A stretch of 64,000 bases of DNA from PALSA-693 sp963834725 (GTDB taxonomy: Bacteria > Actinomycetota > Acidimicrobiia > Acidimicrobiales > Palsa-688): assembly GCA_963834725.1 (NCBI GenBank), contig CAWICN010000001.1, positions 1,550,001 to 1,614,000 of the forward strand, read 5' to 3'. The notes beneath the pieces are model-generated. The model was not told the origin of the DNA. It worked only from the letters and a program-made list of their open reading frames with translations, and made no database searches. Positions 50,170-59,378 of the stretch are shown here, one piece after another; the stretch's first letter is position 1; each line of letters starts with the position of its first letter. Both the position numbers and the translations under genes were made by a program.

Positions 50170-51483
50170 TTAGCTGTTCTCTCCACCTGGAGGTATATCA
50201 GCAGCGCTGAGCGGCAGGCCCAGCATGGCATTGGTCATGTCGAAGAACTTCCCACCATCGAAGCCGACGGGGACACCGTTGTGCACCACGTCGAAAGTGA
50301 TGTCGCGGCTCACATCGTTGAGGAAGCTCCCGCCGAGGGCATGGAACTTGTCCGCGAAGTTCGCGGGCGGCACGCCGGGCAGGTTGACAGACGCCTTCTG
50401 GGCGGCGGCGAGGAAGGTCTGGTTGTTGATCGGTCCCTTGATGGAGTCAGCCACCTGGACGAAAGCCATATACCCCGCCCAGGTTCCCAACCCGCCCAGG
50501 CTGTTGTAGTTCTCGTTGGTGGGGGCGTGGTACTGCTGGAGGGCGGCACGGTAGTTGGCCCACGCCGGCAAGGAGATGTCCGAGTAGGCCCCGGCGATCA
50601 CTGCGTTCTGGGTGGCCTGCGGGAAGGGCTTGGTCACCGTAATATCCAGGTTCCCCTGGGGGCCGTAGAGCCGCTGGTGGGCTCCCGTAGCCTGAAATGG
50701 CGCCATGAACGATGGGAAGTTGGCCTGACCCAACCCGGCGAGGATGCAGTCCGTGCCGGTCGTGGCGTCGGCCACCTCTGACGAGTAGTCCTGCGCGGTA
50801 AGCGGCACCAGGACGGTCTTTGCCAGTACCCCGCTGGCATTCATCGATTTGAGCGCATTCTTGACCAGCAGCTCCGTCAGGGTATCGACCGCGCCAGCGT
50901 TGATGAGCACCAGCGCCATGTGCTTGCAGCCATCCTGTACCGCCTTGACCGCCAGCGCCGACGCGTAGGCGCCGGTGCTTCCGATCTGCTGTACGTCCGG
51001 GCTGGTCAACTCGTCCGCAGAGGCGGCGCAGCAAATGCCGAACCACGAGATTTTCGCCGCCGCCAGTTCGGGGATGATGGCGCTGCCGTTAAAGGTGAAC
51101 GATCCGACCACAGCCACGTCGTGGGCGGCGATCGCCTCGCGGCCGCATTGGGCTGTCTTGGCGGGGTCACCCTGCTCGTCGCAGGTGGTCACCTTGACCG
51201 GGTGTCCCTGGATGCCCCCGTGGGCGTTGATCCACTGCTCCGCCACCTTCGCCGTGGTGAGAATGTTCGCGTACGTCGGTCCTGAGTAGTTGACCGAGGC
51301 TAACGTGAGGACGTTGAGCGGCGACCCGCTCAGATTCGATGTGGAGCCACCGGCGACCGTGCCCCCGGTGGCACCGGAGGTCGGGCTCGTCGATCCCGAA
51401 CTGGAATGGCTCGAACTTCCGCACGCGGCGAGAAACGACCCCATGAGCACCAGAACAACAACCCCCACGGTCTTCCGACGCAT
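50170..51483 (-). CDS. ABC transporter substrate-binding lipoprotein, Leu/Ile/Val family
   Basis: From ATG 51483 the protein is 437 aa. A signal peptide ends in the lipobox FLAAC, followed by a Ser/Gly/Thr linker. The mature part matches periplasmic-binding family 6 (Peripla_BP_6): SPLNVLTLASVNYSGPTYAN, VAEQWINAHGGIQGHPVKVT, then CDEQGDPAKTAQCGREAIAA. This class binds branched-chain amino acids, amides or aromatic acids. No permease or ATPase lies beside it, so it is an orphan subunit. Nitrile hydratase products or nitriles are possible ligands, but this is speculation. Confidence 0.9.
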   Translation of the reverse strand: MRRKTVGVVVLVLMGSFLAACGSSSHSSSGSTSPTSGATGGTVAGGSTSNLSGSPLNVLTLASVNYSGPTYANILTTAKVAEQWINAHGGIQGHPVKVTTCDEQGDPAKTAQCGREAIAAHDVAVVGSFTFNGSAIIPELAAAKISWFGICCAASADELTSPDVQQIGSTGAYASALAVKAVQDGCKHMALVLINAGAVDTLTELLVKNALKSMNASGVLAKTVLVPLTAQDYSSEVADATTGTDCILAGLGQANFPSFMAPFQATGAHQRLYGPQGNLDITVTKPFPQATQNAVIAGAYSDISLPAWANYRAALQQYHAPTNENYNSLGGLGTWAGYMAFVQVADSIKGPINNQTFLAAAQKASVNLPGVPPANFADKFHALGGSFLNDVSRDITFDVVHNGVPVGFDGGKFFDMTNAMLGLPLSAADIPPGGENS

Positions 51484-51661
51484 TCGAAAACCCCCCGATT
51501 CGAACCCACAGGGCACCGGACTGGCCGACCCTACAAGTGACGGTAGATATTGTCAAGCCGCGTGGCTCCGCAGCGAGTTTTTCCAATGGTGGAACCCGGG
51601 CGCTATCTGCGCCGGCGAACTGGCTGGCGCGACGCGGTCGTTGCAGACTGAGAGCGCGTGA

Positions 51662-52034
51662 TCAGGCGGACTGAGAGCCGACCTGGCTCACGTCAAAGTA
51701 GTCTCGCCACAGTTTGAGCTTACTGGTGGTCGGGTCGACCTCCCAGACACCTGCGACCGGAATAATCATCTCTCTGCTTCCGAGCTGCACGCGGTCGACT
51801 CGTTCGTTGAACACCACGTTCCCCTGTGCGATCTGCCGCACGATCTTGAACTCGGGCGGATTCTCGGAAGTAACAAACGTAGCCAGGGTCTGGCGTATCG
51901 CGTCAGGACCAATGTTCTTCCCGATAGGGACGTTGTCGTACTCGCAATCGGGCGCCACGAACCCCAACGCCGCGTCAACATCACCACGCTCTATGGCAGC
52001 GATGAAAGTTCGTCACGACTTCCTCTGGTGACAC
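51662..52034 (-). pseudogene. SnoaL/limonene-epoxide-hydrolase-like protein, one-base frameshift
   Basis: GTG 52034 with AGGAGG upstream begins SPEEVVTNF. After one extra base near 52004 the sequence continues in the next frame as IAAIERGDVDAALGFVAPDC, EYDNVPIGKNIGP and so on to 51662. The joined ~123-aa product is a normal NTF2-like SnoaL/LEH protein. As written, the first frame stops after about 17 codons. A start at ATG 51967 could still make a 101-aa fragment lacking the first helix. It is divergent from an epoxide hydrolase, a suggestive pairing. Confidence 0.75.
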
Positions 52035-52123
52035 GGGGCAGCCTCCTCTGGAAATTGACGACCAGAGTGTAGTCGGTACCGCACTCCCGCCAAAGAGCCA
52101 GGCTACTCGGGTATCCTCCGGAA

Positions 52124-53290
52124 ATGCCGCCGGCCGAGCACCCGGTCGACCATTTCCCTGGCCTTCCTGACCCGCTGAGTCACGAGCATCTGCCGGCGGA
52201 GGTGCGGGCCAGGTTCGTCGAAACGCGCACTGGTCTACGGACGCATATCCTCGAAGCGGGATTCGACCGCCCCGCGGCTCCTCTCCTCGTCCTCTTGCAT
52301 GGCTTTCCTGAGCTCGCGTTCAGCTGGCGGCACGTGATGGGGGTCCTCGGGGAGGCGGGGTTTCATGTCGTGGCTCCTGACCAGCGTGGGTATGGTCGCA
52401 CGACCGGTTGGAAAGGCGACTACGACGGCGACTGGCAGGAATTCCGCCTGCTCAGCGCCGTCCGCGACACGCTCGCCCTCGTACGCGCCCTTGGCTTCGA
52501 CCGCGTAGAGGCAGTGGTCGGGCACGACTTCGGCTCTCCCGTTTCGGCCTTGTGTGCCCTGATCCGCCCTGACATGTTCAAGCGGGTGGTCATGATGAGC
52601 GCCCCGTTCGCGGGGATCCCGGACATCCCGTCGGGTGAACGACCGACACCGATCCGTGAGGACATCGACCGCGAACTCGCCCGGCTGGCCCGACCGCGTA
52701 AGCATTACCAGCGCTATTACACCACCCGCCAGGCTGACGACGACATGCGCAATTGTGCCCAGGGCCTCCACCACTTCCTCCGGGCCTACTTTCACGTTAA
52801 GAGCGGAGATTGGCCAGGAAACGAACCATTCCCGCTGGCGGCGTGGACGGCGGACGAGCTGGCGAAGATGCCGACGTATTACATCATGGATATCGACCGG
52901 AACATGGCCGAAACCGTCGCTCCAGAGATGCCCTCGGCCGACCACATTGCCAGATGCCAATGGCTGCCCGACGACGACCTCGCGGTGTACACCGAAGAGT
53001 TCGGAAGAACGGGCTTTCAGGGCGGCCTGCAATGGTATCGCTGCGCACAGGCGCCGTCGGTGCAGTCGGAGCTTCTCCTGTTCGCCGGTCGGCACATTGA
53101 AGTTCCGGCCTGCTTTATCGCCGGCGCCAAAGATTGGGGCGTTTACCAAACTCCGGGAGCGCTCGAACGCATGCAGCGACTGTGCACCGACTTCCGCGGC
53201 CGGCACCTGCTGGAGGGGGCCGGGCACTGGGTCCAACAAGAACAGAGCGACGGTGTCGTCAAGCTAATCCTTGACTTCCTCCGCGCTTAG
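52124..53290 (+). CDS. Epoxide hydrolase-like alpha/beta hydrolase
   Basis: This 388-aa protein has the epoxide-hydrolase form of the fold. HGFPELAFSWRH carries the oxyanion HGFP, the nucleophile is Asp135 in VVGHDFGSPV rather than Ser, and the late His is in GAGHWVQQEQ. DQRGYGRT lies in between. A cap domain around residues 180-290 has YYTTRQADDDM and YIMDIDRNMAE, whose tyrosines may activate the epoxide. Haloalkane dehalogenases share the Asp, but the HGFP and tyrosine pattern favours an epoxide hydrolase. The substrate is unknown. Confidence 0.87.
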   Translation: MPPAEHPVDHFPGLPDPLSHEHLPAEVRARFVETRTGLRTHILEAGFDRPAAPLLVLLHGFPELAFSWRHVMGVLGEAGFHVVAPDQRGYGRTTGWKGDYDGDWQEFRLLSAVRDTLALVRALGFDRVEAVVGHDFGSPVSALCALIRPDMFKRVVMMSAPFAGIPDIPSGERPTPIREDIDRELARLARPRKHYQRYYTTRQADDDMRNCAQGLHHFLRAYFHVKSGDWPGNEPFPLAAWTADELAKMPTYYIMDIDRNMAETVAPEMPSADHIARCQWLPDDDLAVYTEEFGRTGFQGGLQWYRCAQAPSVQSELLLFAGRHIEVPACFIAGAKDWGVYQTPGALERMQRLCTDFRGRHLLEGAGHWVQQEQSDGVVKLILDFLRA

Positions 53291-53325
53291 CTCCGCTCGC
53301 GCTCTGATCAGGACACCCGGATGGG

Positions 53326-54528
53326 TCAGGCGGACGGCTCCGATCCGACCACCGAGACGAAGACCACGCACTCGCCGGGCTGGCCGCCAAGATTGTGGGT
53401 GAGGGCGAACTTCCGACCGTGATCGATGCTGGCGATCCGTCGTTCCTCCGGCGCCTCCCGCCGCAGCTGGAGCCAGCACTCGTACATCATGCGCAGACCG
53501 GAGGCTCCGATGGGGTGCCCGAAGGCCTTCAGTCCGCCGTCGGGGTTGACCGGCAGCTCACCGTCCAGATCAAAGGTGCCGGCCAGAACTTCTTTCCAGG
53601 CTGAGCCGCGCTCGGCAAAGCCGAGGTCTTCCATGAGCACCAGCTCGGTCGGGGTGAAGCAGTCGTGAACCTCTGCCATCGCGAACTCAGCGCGCGGATC
53701 CCGCACCCCGGCCTGCCGGTAGGCGTCTTCGGCGGCCGCGACCACCTCGGGGAAGGTGGTGAAGTCATAGGCGGGGTCGATATTGCCGCGGGCGGGTCCA
53801 GCCACAAAGGACAACCCTTTAATAAAAATCGGCTTGTCGGTGTAGCGGTAGGCGTCCTCGGCGCGCACCACGATGGCCGCGGCCGACCCGTCCGACACGC
53901 CGGAGCAGTCGAACACCCCGAGCATCCCGGCTATCGGGGTCGACTTGGCGATCGTGTCCTTGGAGACCTCCTTGCGGAACTGAGCCCGGGAGTTGCGGGC
54001 CCCGTTGTAGTGGTTCTTCCAGGCAATGCGGGTGAGCACGTCCTTCAACTCGCCCTTGTCCACCCCGTACTTTTCGGCATAGGCGGGGGCCAGCAGGCTG
54101 AAGCGAGCCGGAGCGGTGATCTCGGGCAGGGTGCCGTCGCTCGGGACCGTCGCCGACACCAGGCCGGAGAATCCGGAGTCTTTGAGCTTCTCGACGCCGA
54201 TCGCCATGGCCACGTCGAACGCCCCGGACGCTACCGCGTAGGCGGCGTTGCGGAGGGCCTCGGAGCCCGTGGCGCACATGTTCTCGACCCGGGTGACCGG
54301 CTTGTTCTCGAGCCGCAGGACACGCGACAGGGTCAGCCCGGAGACGCCCGAACCCAGGGTGCCCAGCCAGTAGGCGTCGATGTCGTCACGCGTCACGCCC
54401 GCGGACTGCATGGCGGCCTGAGATGACTCGATCAGCATGTCATCGACGGACTTGTCCCAGTGCTCGCCGAACTTCGTGCACCCCATGCCGACGATCGCCA
54501 CCCGGTCGCGGATGCCAGTTGATGCCAT
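53326..54528 (-). CDS. Thiolase-family protein, SCP-x (lipid-transfer) type
   Basis: The 400-aa protein begins RVAIVGMGCTKFGEHWDKSV and has the acylated cysteine Cys85 in ENMCATGSEAL and the C-terminal GHPIGASG with the catalytic His. It belongs to the thiolase-like lipid-transfer group common in actinobacterial steroid and lipid metabolism, whose members cleave or condense bulky acyl-CoAs, often together with a DUF35 protein. Its start lies three bases after the stop of the HMG-CoA-synthase-like/DUF35 gene, so the two probably form a complex. Confidence 0.9.
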   Translation of the reverse strand: MASTGIRDRVAIVGMGCTKFGEHWDKSVDDMLIESSQAAMQSAGVTRDDIDAYWLGTLGSGVSGLTLSRVLRLENKPVTRVENMCATGSEALRNAAYAVASGAFDVAMAIGVEKLKDSGFSGLVSATVPSDGTLPEITAPARFSLLAPAYAEKYGVDKGELKDVLTRIAWKNHYNGARNSRAQFRKEVSKDTIAKSTPIAGMLGVFDCSGVSDGSAAAIVVRAEDAYRYTDKPIFIKGLSFVAGPARGNIDPAYDFTTFPEVVAAAEDAYRQAGVRDPRAEFAMAEVHDCFTPTELVLMEDLGFAERGSAWKEVLAGTFDLDGELPVNPDGGLKAFGHPIGASGLRMMYECWLQLRREAPEERRIASIDHGRKFALTHNLGGQPGECVVFVSVVGSEPSA

Positions 54529-54531
54529 GGT

Positions 54532-55953
54532 TCAGACCTCCCGTGTTGGTAGTGAAAATGCGAGGGGGCGGGCTTTCCAGAAGTAATTGTGTACCCCTCC
54601 CGCCGTGATGATCTTGCGAAATGTCATCTCGACCCGGTCGCCGATCGCCACCCGTTCGGGGTCGGCGTCGGTGAGCTCGCACGCGAAACGTCCACCGCCG
54701 TCGAAGTCCACCACGGCAGCAATCACGGGCGGGCTGGGCGAGAAGGCCAGCCGGTCAATGGTGAATGTCGCCACTGTTCCCACGGCGTCGGCCATCGAGA
54801 CGTCGACCATGCGATCGATGGCCTTGCAGTTGACACAGACGCGCACGGCCGGGAGATGGAGCGTGCCGCACTCGATGCAACGGTGGCCGACAAACCCGTA
54901 CTTGTAGCCACTCGAGCGCAGCGACGGAGGGGCAGCCGGGCCGGCCGGATCGGGTCGGCGCGGCGGCTCCCTGGTGAGAAAGCCTCGCCAGGACAGGAAG
55001 GTGGCATATGCCAACGCACTCCCGCTGGTCGCGACCTGGTCGGCAACGGTCAGCGCCGGCTGGTAGGAGGCGATGGCGTCAGTCGTTCGGAAAACGATGG
55101 TGGTGGCCCCGTCGGCCAGGACCACGAGCGCGATCGTCTGGCCCGGCTGAGCCTGATCGAGCACGCTGGCGAGCAGCAGGCCGGGCTGCGCGGTTCCCGG
55201 ATTGCCAACGGCGATGCTCAGATCGTCGGCCACTCTGGCCACCCCGGACCCGCCGGCGAACGCCCGCACAGCGCGCCCGTGCGTTCCGGCTACCACCAGG
55301 ATGTCGACGTCAGCAGGGGTGAGACCGGCCTCCTTGAGCGCAGCTGCGAAGCTGGCGTCGGCGAGCGGACCGTACGCATATTCACCGAAGCGTTCTTCCC
55401 AAACTCTGGACGAGGCCGCCCCGGGCAGCCGCCAGCGGTCCAGGAACTCGCCGGTCGAGGAGGCGTGCCCCACGATCTCGGCGATGACCGGCATTCCGTC
55501 TCCGAAGAGGAAGGCGGCGGCGGCGTCTCCACCGTCGCGTTCATCGGCGCCGCCCGGCAACCCGGTGCGGATGTCCGAGAGCACCGCCAGGGCCGGGACT
55601 GGCGCTTCCGCAGCCATCACCAGGGCGCCCACCCCCGAACGGACCGAGCCCATCACGTCGATCGCCAGCGCGGCGGGATCCAGCGACAGGGCGGCGTGAA
55701 GCACGTTGGCGTTGGTCTTGTCCAGGTAGGGAGGGCTGGCGGTGGCAAACAGCAAGCGCTGGGGCCGGGCGGGCCCGGCGATACCGCGCAGGGCCCGCTG
55801 ACCAGCCGCGACACCCATGGAGGTTGGGTCTTCGTCGTAGCCGGCCACCGCCCGGGTGCCCCTGCCGCCTCCCTCGCCTAAAGCGGCTGCGATCGCCGAT
55901 CGTTCGAGCCGATAATGCGGCACGTAGGCGCCGTAGGCGATCAATCCAGGCAT
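54532..55953 (-). CDS. HMG-CoA-synthase-like protein fused to DUF35 (zinc ribbon/OB-fold)
   Basis: Residues about 1-330 form a thiolase-superfamily ketosynthase-like fold (LIAYGAYVPHYRLERSAIAA, FATASPPYLDKTNANVLHAA). Residues about 350-470 form a DUF35 module with zinc-ribbon cysteines CIECG and CVNCK followed by the OB-fold (AVGTVATFTIDRLAFSP). At the usual active-site cysteine position the sequence reads DVMGSVRSGVGAL, without Cys, so the N half may be non-condensing. DUF35 proteins bind acyl-CoA and partner with thiolases, and a thiolase gene follows at once. Confidence 0.85.
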   Translation of the reverse strand: MPGLIAYGAYVPHYRLERSAIAAALGEGGGRGTRAVAGYDEDPTSMGVAAGQRALRGIAGPARPQRLLFATASPPYLDKTNANVLHAALSLDPAALAIDVMGSVRSGVGALVMAAEAPVPALAVLSDIRTGLPGGADERDGGDAAAAFLFGDGMPVIAEIVGHASSTGEFLDRWRLPGAASSRVWEERFGEYAYGPLADASFAAALKEAGLTPADVDILVVAGTHGRAVRAFAGGSGVARVADDLSIAVGNPGTAQPGLLLASVLDQAQPGQTIALVVLADGATTIVFRTTDAIASYQPALTVADQVATSGSALAYATFLSWRGFLTREPPRRPDPAGPAAPPSLRSSGYKYGFVGHRCIECGTLHLPAVRVCVNCKAIDRMVDVSMADAVGTVATFTIDRLAFSPSPPVIAAVVDFDGGGRFACELTDADPERVAIGDRVEMTFRKIITAGGVHNYFWKARPLAFSLPTREV

Positions 55954-56334
55954 CGGACATCCCCAGGGTTTTGCGGTGCGGTCTCAGGGAGCCTACCGCG
56001 CTTGCCCAGTGGCCGTCCTGGTCACGGGCCTCGGCGCGGGAGGCCTGGCCGCGGTCGCGCCGGCGCCGGCACACACCAAATACAGCGGTCTCTACGGCGA
56101 CCGGCAGGGTCTGGGCACCCCCACAACCGCATGTACCGGTACCCCTCGAGCCCGGCCCGTCCGGCAAAACCTGCGCCTCCGACTGGCGCATCGCAACTGG
56201 TTGGCTAACGTGTTGGCCAGCGCCCCTCCCGTGGGTGGCGGGAACACGCGCAGTAGCAGTCGACAGTCACATCAGGACCGTTACGGAAGCTGCGTGCCGG
56301 CGGACAGGTGGTCCCAGAACGCGAGGAGGCAGCG
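55954..56334. other. Divergent intergenic region
   Basis: This is the ~380-base space between the HMG-CoA-synthase-like gene and the cell-wall hydrolase. Long open frames exist on both strands because of composition, but none has a recognisable motif. It must hold both promoters; I could not pick out convincing -10/-35 boxes. Confidence 0.4.
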
Positions 56335-58944
56335 TTGGCCTTTGGCGACGTTTCTTCGAGAACGTGGCTACACGCACGAACCCGCTCGCGTCCGAAAGCT
56401 CGGAGCTCCCGTGCTGCCCCTGCCCTCTGGGGCGCCACGGCCCTGGTGTGCGCCGGGTTCGCGCTCGCCGTCTTCGCCGGCCAACCTGTCGCCGCCGACC
56501 AGGGGTCGGGCACCACAGGTTCGTGCGGCACCACGTCGACCACGAGCACCTCCTCGACGAGCACGACCACGGCCAGCACGACCACGACGAGCACGACGAC
56601 GTGCACCTCGACGACCTCGACCACGCCGACCACGCCGACCACCACTCCGGGCTCGACGCCGACCACCACCCCGGGCTCGACACCGACCACCATCGCGACG
56701 CCGACGACCACCACCACCTCGACCACATCGACCACGTCGACCACCACGCCGAGTTCAACGACGAGCACGACCAGGCCGGCCTCCACGACCAAACCCCCCG
56801 TCACGACCGGGCCGGCCGCAAAGCCTCAAAAGTCTAAACCTCAACCTAAGCCTCACCCTCACGACAAACCACGCCGGCCGGCCCACGGGCACCGCCCCGG
56901 ACCCGGTGCGGGCCCTGCGGCCGGGACAGCTGGGCCAGGAGGCTCACCCGGCTCAGGAACGGTGCCGGCGGTTTCGGGCGGTTTGTACACGTTGCCGGTG
57001 GATCCCAAGTGGTATACGGCTCACCCGGAATGGTTCCTGACGCCGTCGCCGCTTGGTGGGCCGATGCAGATCCCGGTGCCCGCCGCCACCCGCGTGTTGG
57101 CGGTCACCACGGGCAGGGTGGTCTCGGTGACGCCCAGACCCTCGGGGACGCGGGTGGTCCTGACCGGCCTGGACGGCGCGACCTACACCTACCGGGGAGG
57201 CCACGCGGTCAGGGTGAAACCGGGGCAGCAGCTGAAACCAGCCCAGCCGGTGTTCCAGGCAGGCCGAACAGGCTTCAGCCTGGAGATCAATGTGCCCGAC
57301 GTGGCCACCCCGGTCTGTGTGCAACCGGCGTTTGGTTCGTGGGCCGCCGGCACCACGGTCGATGTGCATGCGCTGCCGGTGGCGGGCTGCGGGAGCCCGG
57401 CGGCGGTCACACCCGGCGAGCGGGTGCTGATCGTCGCCGATCCGCCCAGCGCGGGAATGGCCAATCAGGTGAGCAAGCTGCTGACCGATGAAGGCTTGCG
57501 GGCCAAGGTGGCGGCGTTGCCAACCCCGCTGGCCGAGCTGCCCGCGACCGAATGGTCGGCGGTGATCGACTCCGCCGTGGCCAAGGCCAATCCGACCGTG
57601 GCCGTGGTGGTGGCCGGTGTGGATAAGCCGGCACCGAGCGCAGCCGTCCTGGGGGCCGGAATCAACACCGTCATGGCCGGTCTGCCCGGGGGGGTGCAGC
57701 TGACCTGGGTCCGGCCCGGGCCGACGCAGCCGACGCAGCCGACGCAGGCGACACAGGCGACGATGGCGGCTACCGCGACCGGCGGGACCCTGGATCCCTC
57801 TCCGGCTCGGGCTCCCTCTCCGGCTCTGGCTCCCTCTCCGGCTCGGGCTCCGGCTCCGGCTCCGGCCGATGCGGCCCTGGCGGCGGTGCTGGCCGGGCAC
57901 ATGAGCCTGCGAGTGGAAAACGTGCAGACCCTGGCCGTCTCGACTGGGGGGACCGCGTCGCCAGCGGGACGACCGGCCGATGGGGCGCAGGCGGATCAGG
58001 CCAACGCGGGGGCGGTCGTCGACTACCTCGATACCAGTCAAACGTGGTTGGGGACGACCCGAACCGACTGGGCCCTCTCGTTCGCCCAGCGCATCGGGGC
58101 CACCAGCCCGGCGGCGGCGGAGTTCGTGATGGCCTGGACGCTCGAAGAGGGCGCCAATGCCTGGGCCAACAACCCCCTGAACTCGAGTCTCCAGACGACA
58201 GGGTCGACCCTGTTGGCCGGCAATCCGGACGGCGTGCGGATCTACCCGTCGGTGCTGTCGGGGCTGGACGCGGACGCCCGGACGCTCCTTGGCAACCCGG
58301 CGTACGCATCCGTGGTCGCCGCCCTCCGATCCGGGAATGTGGCTCAGGCGGCGGCTGCGTTGGAGAACTCGCCGTGGTGCGTGAGCCCGACCGGGGGACC
58401 ATGCCCCGGGTATGGGTCGACGATCGAAAACCTGGTGGCCCTCTGGAACCTGGTGGCCCTCGGGGAGCAGGTATCGGCGCCGGTCTCCCCGGCCGTTCTC
58501 GCGACGGGCGCGGAGCCGGTGGGCGGTGCGCTGACCCCGGTATCGACTCCGGCCGGGGCGCCGGCCAACTTCGGGCCGGTGTGGCAATTCCTGGTGGCTC
58601 AGCTGGGCAAGCCATACCAGTGGGGTGGAGCGGGGCCCGACACCTGGGACTGCTCCGGGCTGGTGATGGCCGCCTACGCCCGGGCGGGCATTCCGTTCGT
58701 GCACTTCGCGGCCAGCCAGTACAGCGCCACCGCCAATCACCTGGTGCCGCTGGCCGCCCTGGAGCCGGGGGACTTGCTCTTCTGGGCGTACAGTCCGCGT
58801 GACCCCTCATCGATCCACCACGTCGGCGTGTACGTCGGTGACGGCATGGTGTTAGACGCTCCTTACACCGGCACCGTCGTCCAGATCCAACCGCTCTGGA
58901 CCGACGGCCTTTACGGCGTCACCCGCCCGCTGGCTGAAACCTGA
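56335..58944 (+). CDS. Secreted NlpC/P60 (C40) peptidoglycan hydrolase, multidomain
   Basis: TTG 56335 has GAGGAGG five bases upstream and gives 869 aa. A hydrophobic segment (LWGATALVCAGFALAVFAG) acts as a signal or anchor, followed by a ~100-residue Ser/Thr/Pro linker and a basic, Pro-rich stretch. Next comes an M23-like beta domain (VKPGQQLKPAQPVFQAG) lacking a clear zinc site. A helical domain follows (WALSFAQRIGATSPAAAEFV and MAWTLEEGANAWANNPLNSS), lysozyme-like in appearance. The C-terminal NlpC/P60 domain has Cys773 in TWDCSGLVMAAYARAG and His829 in HHVGVYVGDG. It should cleave peptidoglycan stem peptides outside the cell. Confidence 0.88.
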   Translation: MAFGDVSSRTWLHARTRSRPKARSSRAAPALWGATALVCAGFALAVFAGQPVAADQGSGTTGSCGTTSTTSTSSTSTTTASTTTTSTTTCTSTTSTTPTTPTTTPGSTPTTTPGSTPTTIATPTTTTTSTTSTTSTTTPSSTTSTTRPASTTKPPVTTGPAAKPQKSKPQPKPHPHDKPRRPAHGHRPGPGAGPAAGTAGPGGSPGSGTVPAVSGGLYTLPVDPKWYTAHPEWFLTPSPLGGPMQIPVPAATRVLAVTTGRVVSVTPRPSGTRVVLTGLDGATYTYRGGHAVRVKPGQQLKPAQPVFQAGRTGFSLEINVPDVATPVCVQPAFGSWAAGTTVDVHALPVAGCGSPAAVTPGERVLIVADPPSAGMANQVSKLLTDEGLRAKVAALPTPLAELPATEWSAVIDSAVAKANPTVAVVVAGVDKPAPSAAVLGAGINTVMAGLPGGVQLTWVRPGPTQPTQPTQATQATMAATATGGTLDPSPARAPSPALAPSPARAPAPAPADAALAAVLAGHMSLRVENVQTLAVSTGGTASPAGRPADGAQADQANAGAVVDYLDTSQTWLGTTRTDWALSFAQRIGATSPAAAEFVMAWTLEEGANAWANNPLNSSLQTTGSTLLAGNPDGVRIYPSVLSGLDADARTLLGNPAYASVVAALRSGNVAQAAAALENSPWCVSPTGGPCPGYGSTIENLVALWNLVALGEQVSAPVSPAVLATGAEPVGGALTPVSTPAGAPANFGPVWQFLVAQLGKPYQWGGAGPDTWDCSGLVMAAYARAGIPFVHFAASQYSATANHLVPLAALEPGDLLFWAYSPRDPSSIHHVGVYVGDGMVLDAPYTGTVVQIQPLWTDGLYGVTRPLAET

Positions 58945-58960
58945 CAACCCCGGCATCGGA

Positions 58961-59341
58961 CTATTCCACGCTGATGTCAAAGCGGTCGGCGTAGAAGGCG
59001 ACGCGGCCGGCGATTTCTTTTAGCGCCTCATACGGCTCGGGGTAGTACCAGACCGACCCGGCCAGGTCGGCGGCGCCGCTGCCGTCGACGACGTCGTAAT
59101 AGGAGGCTTCGCCCTTGTAGGGGCAGTAAGTGTGCAATTCGCTGACGGCCAGCCGGCTCTGGTCGACGTCCTCGAGGGGGATGTAGTAGACGGGCGGATA
59201 CTTGGCTTCCCGCAGTTCGAGAGCTTGCGTGCTGCGGGCCAGCTGAGTAGCGCCGCGGCGGACGGTGACCGTGTTGGCGGCCGGCGCGATGGTGATGGGA
59301 TGGTCGGTGCCGGGGGTGAGCCGGGGACGGGCGTCGGTCAT
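58961..59341 (-). CDS. DUF427-family protein
   Basis: From ATG 59341 (SD GAGGAA) the product is 126 aa. The DUF427 signature is clear: YPPVYYIPLEDVDQSRL, then TYCPYKGEASYYDVV and WYYPEPYEALKEIAGRVAFY. These small beta-rich proteins are common and have no settled function. The reading frame continues far upstream to 59731, but that part overlaps the SWIM gene and is not used. Confidence 0.9.
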   Translation of the reverse strand: MTDARPRLTPGTDHPITIAPAANTVTVRRGATQLARSTQALELREAKYPPVYYIPLEDVDQSRLAVSELHTYCPYKGEASYYDVVDGSGAADLAGSVWYYPEPYEALKEIAGRVAFYADRFDISVE

Positions 59342-59378
59342 CAGATGAATTTCCTCGATGTATGGGCAGGGATATCGG

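Noticed and set aside
55976..57040. Arg/Pro-rich 354-aa frame overlapping the NlpC/P60 gene
   Set aside because: It is a shadow of the Ser/Thr linker sequence in another frame. The NlpC/P60 frame has the SD, signal segment and catalytic motifs.
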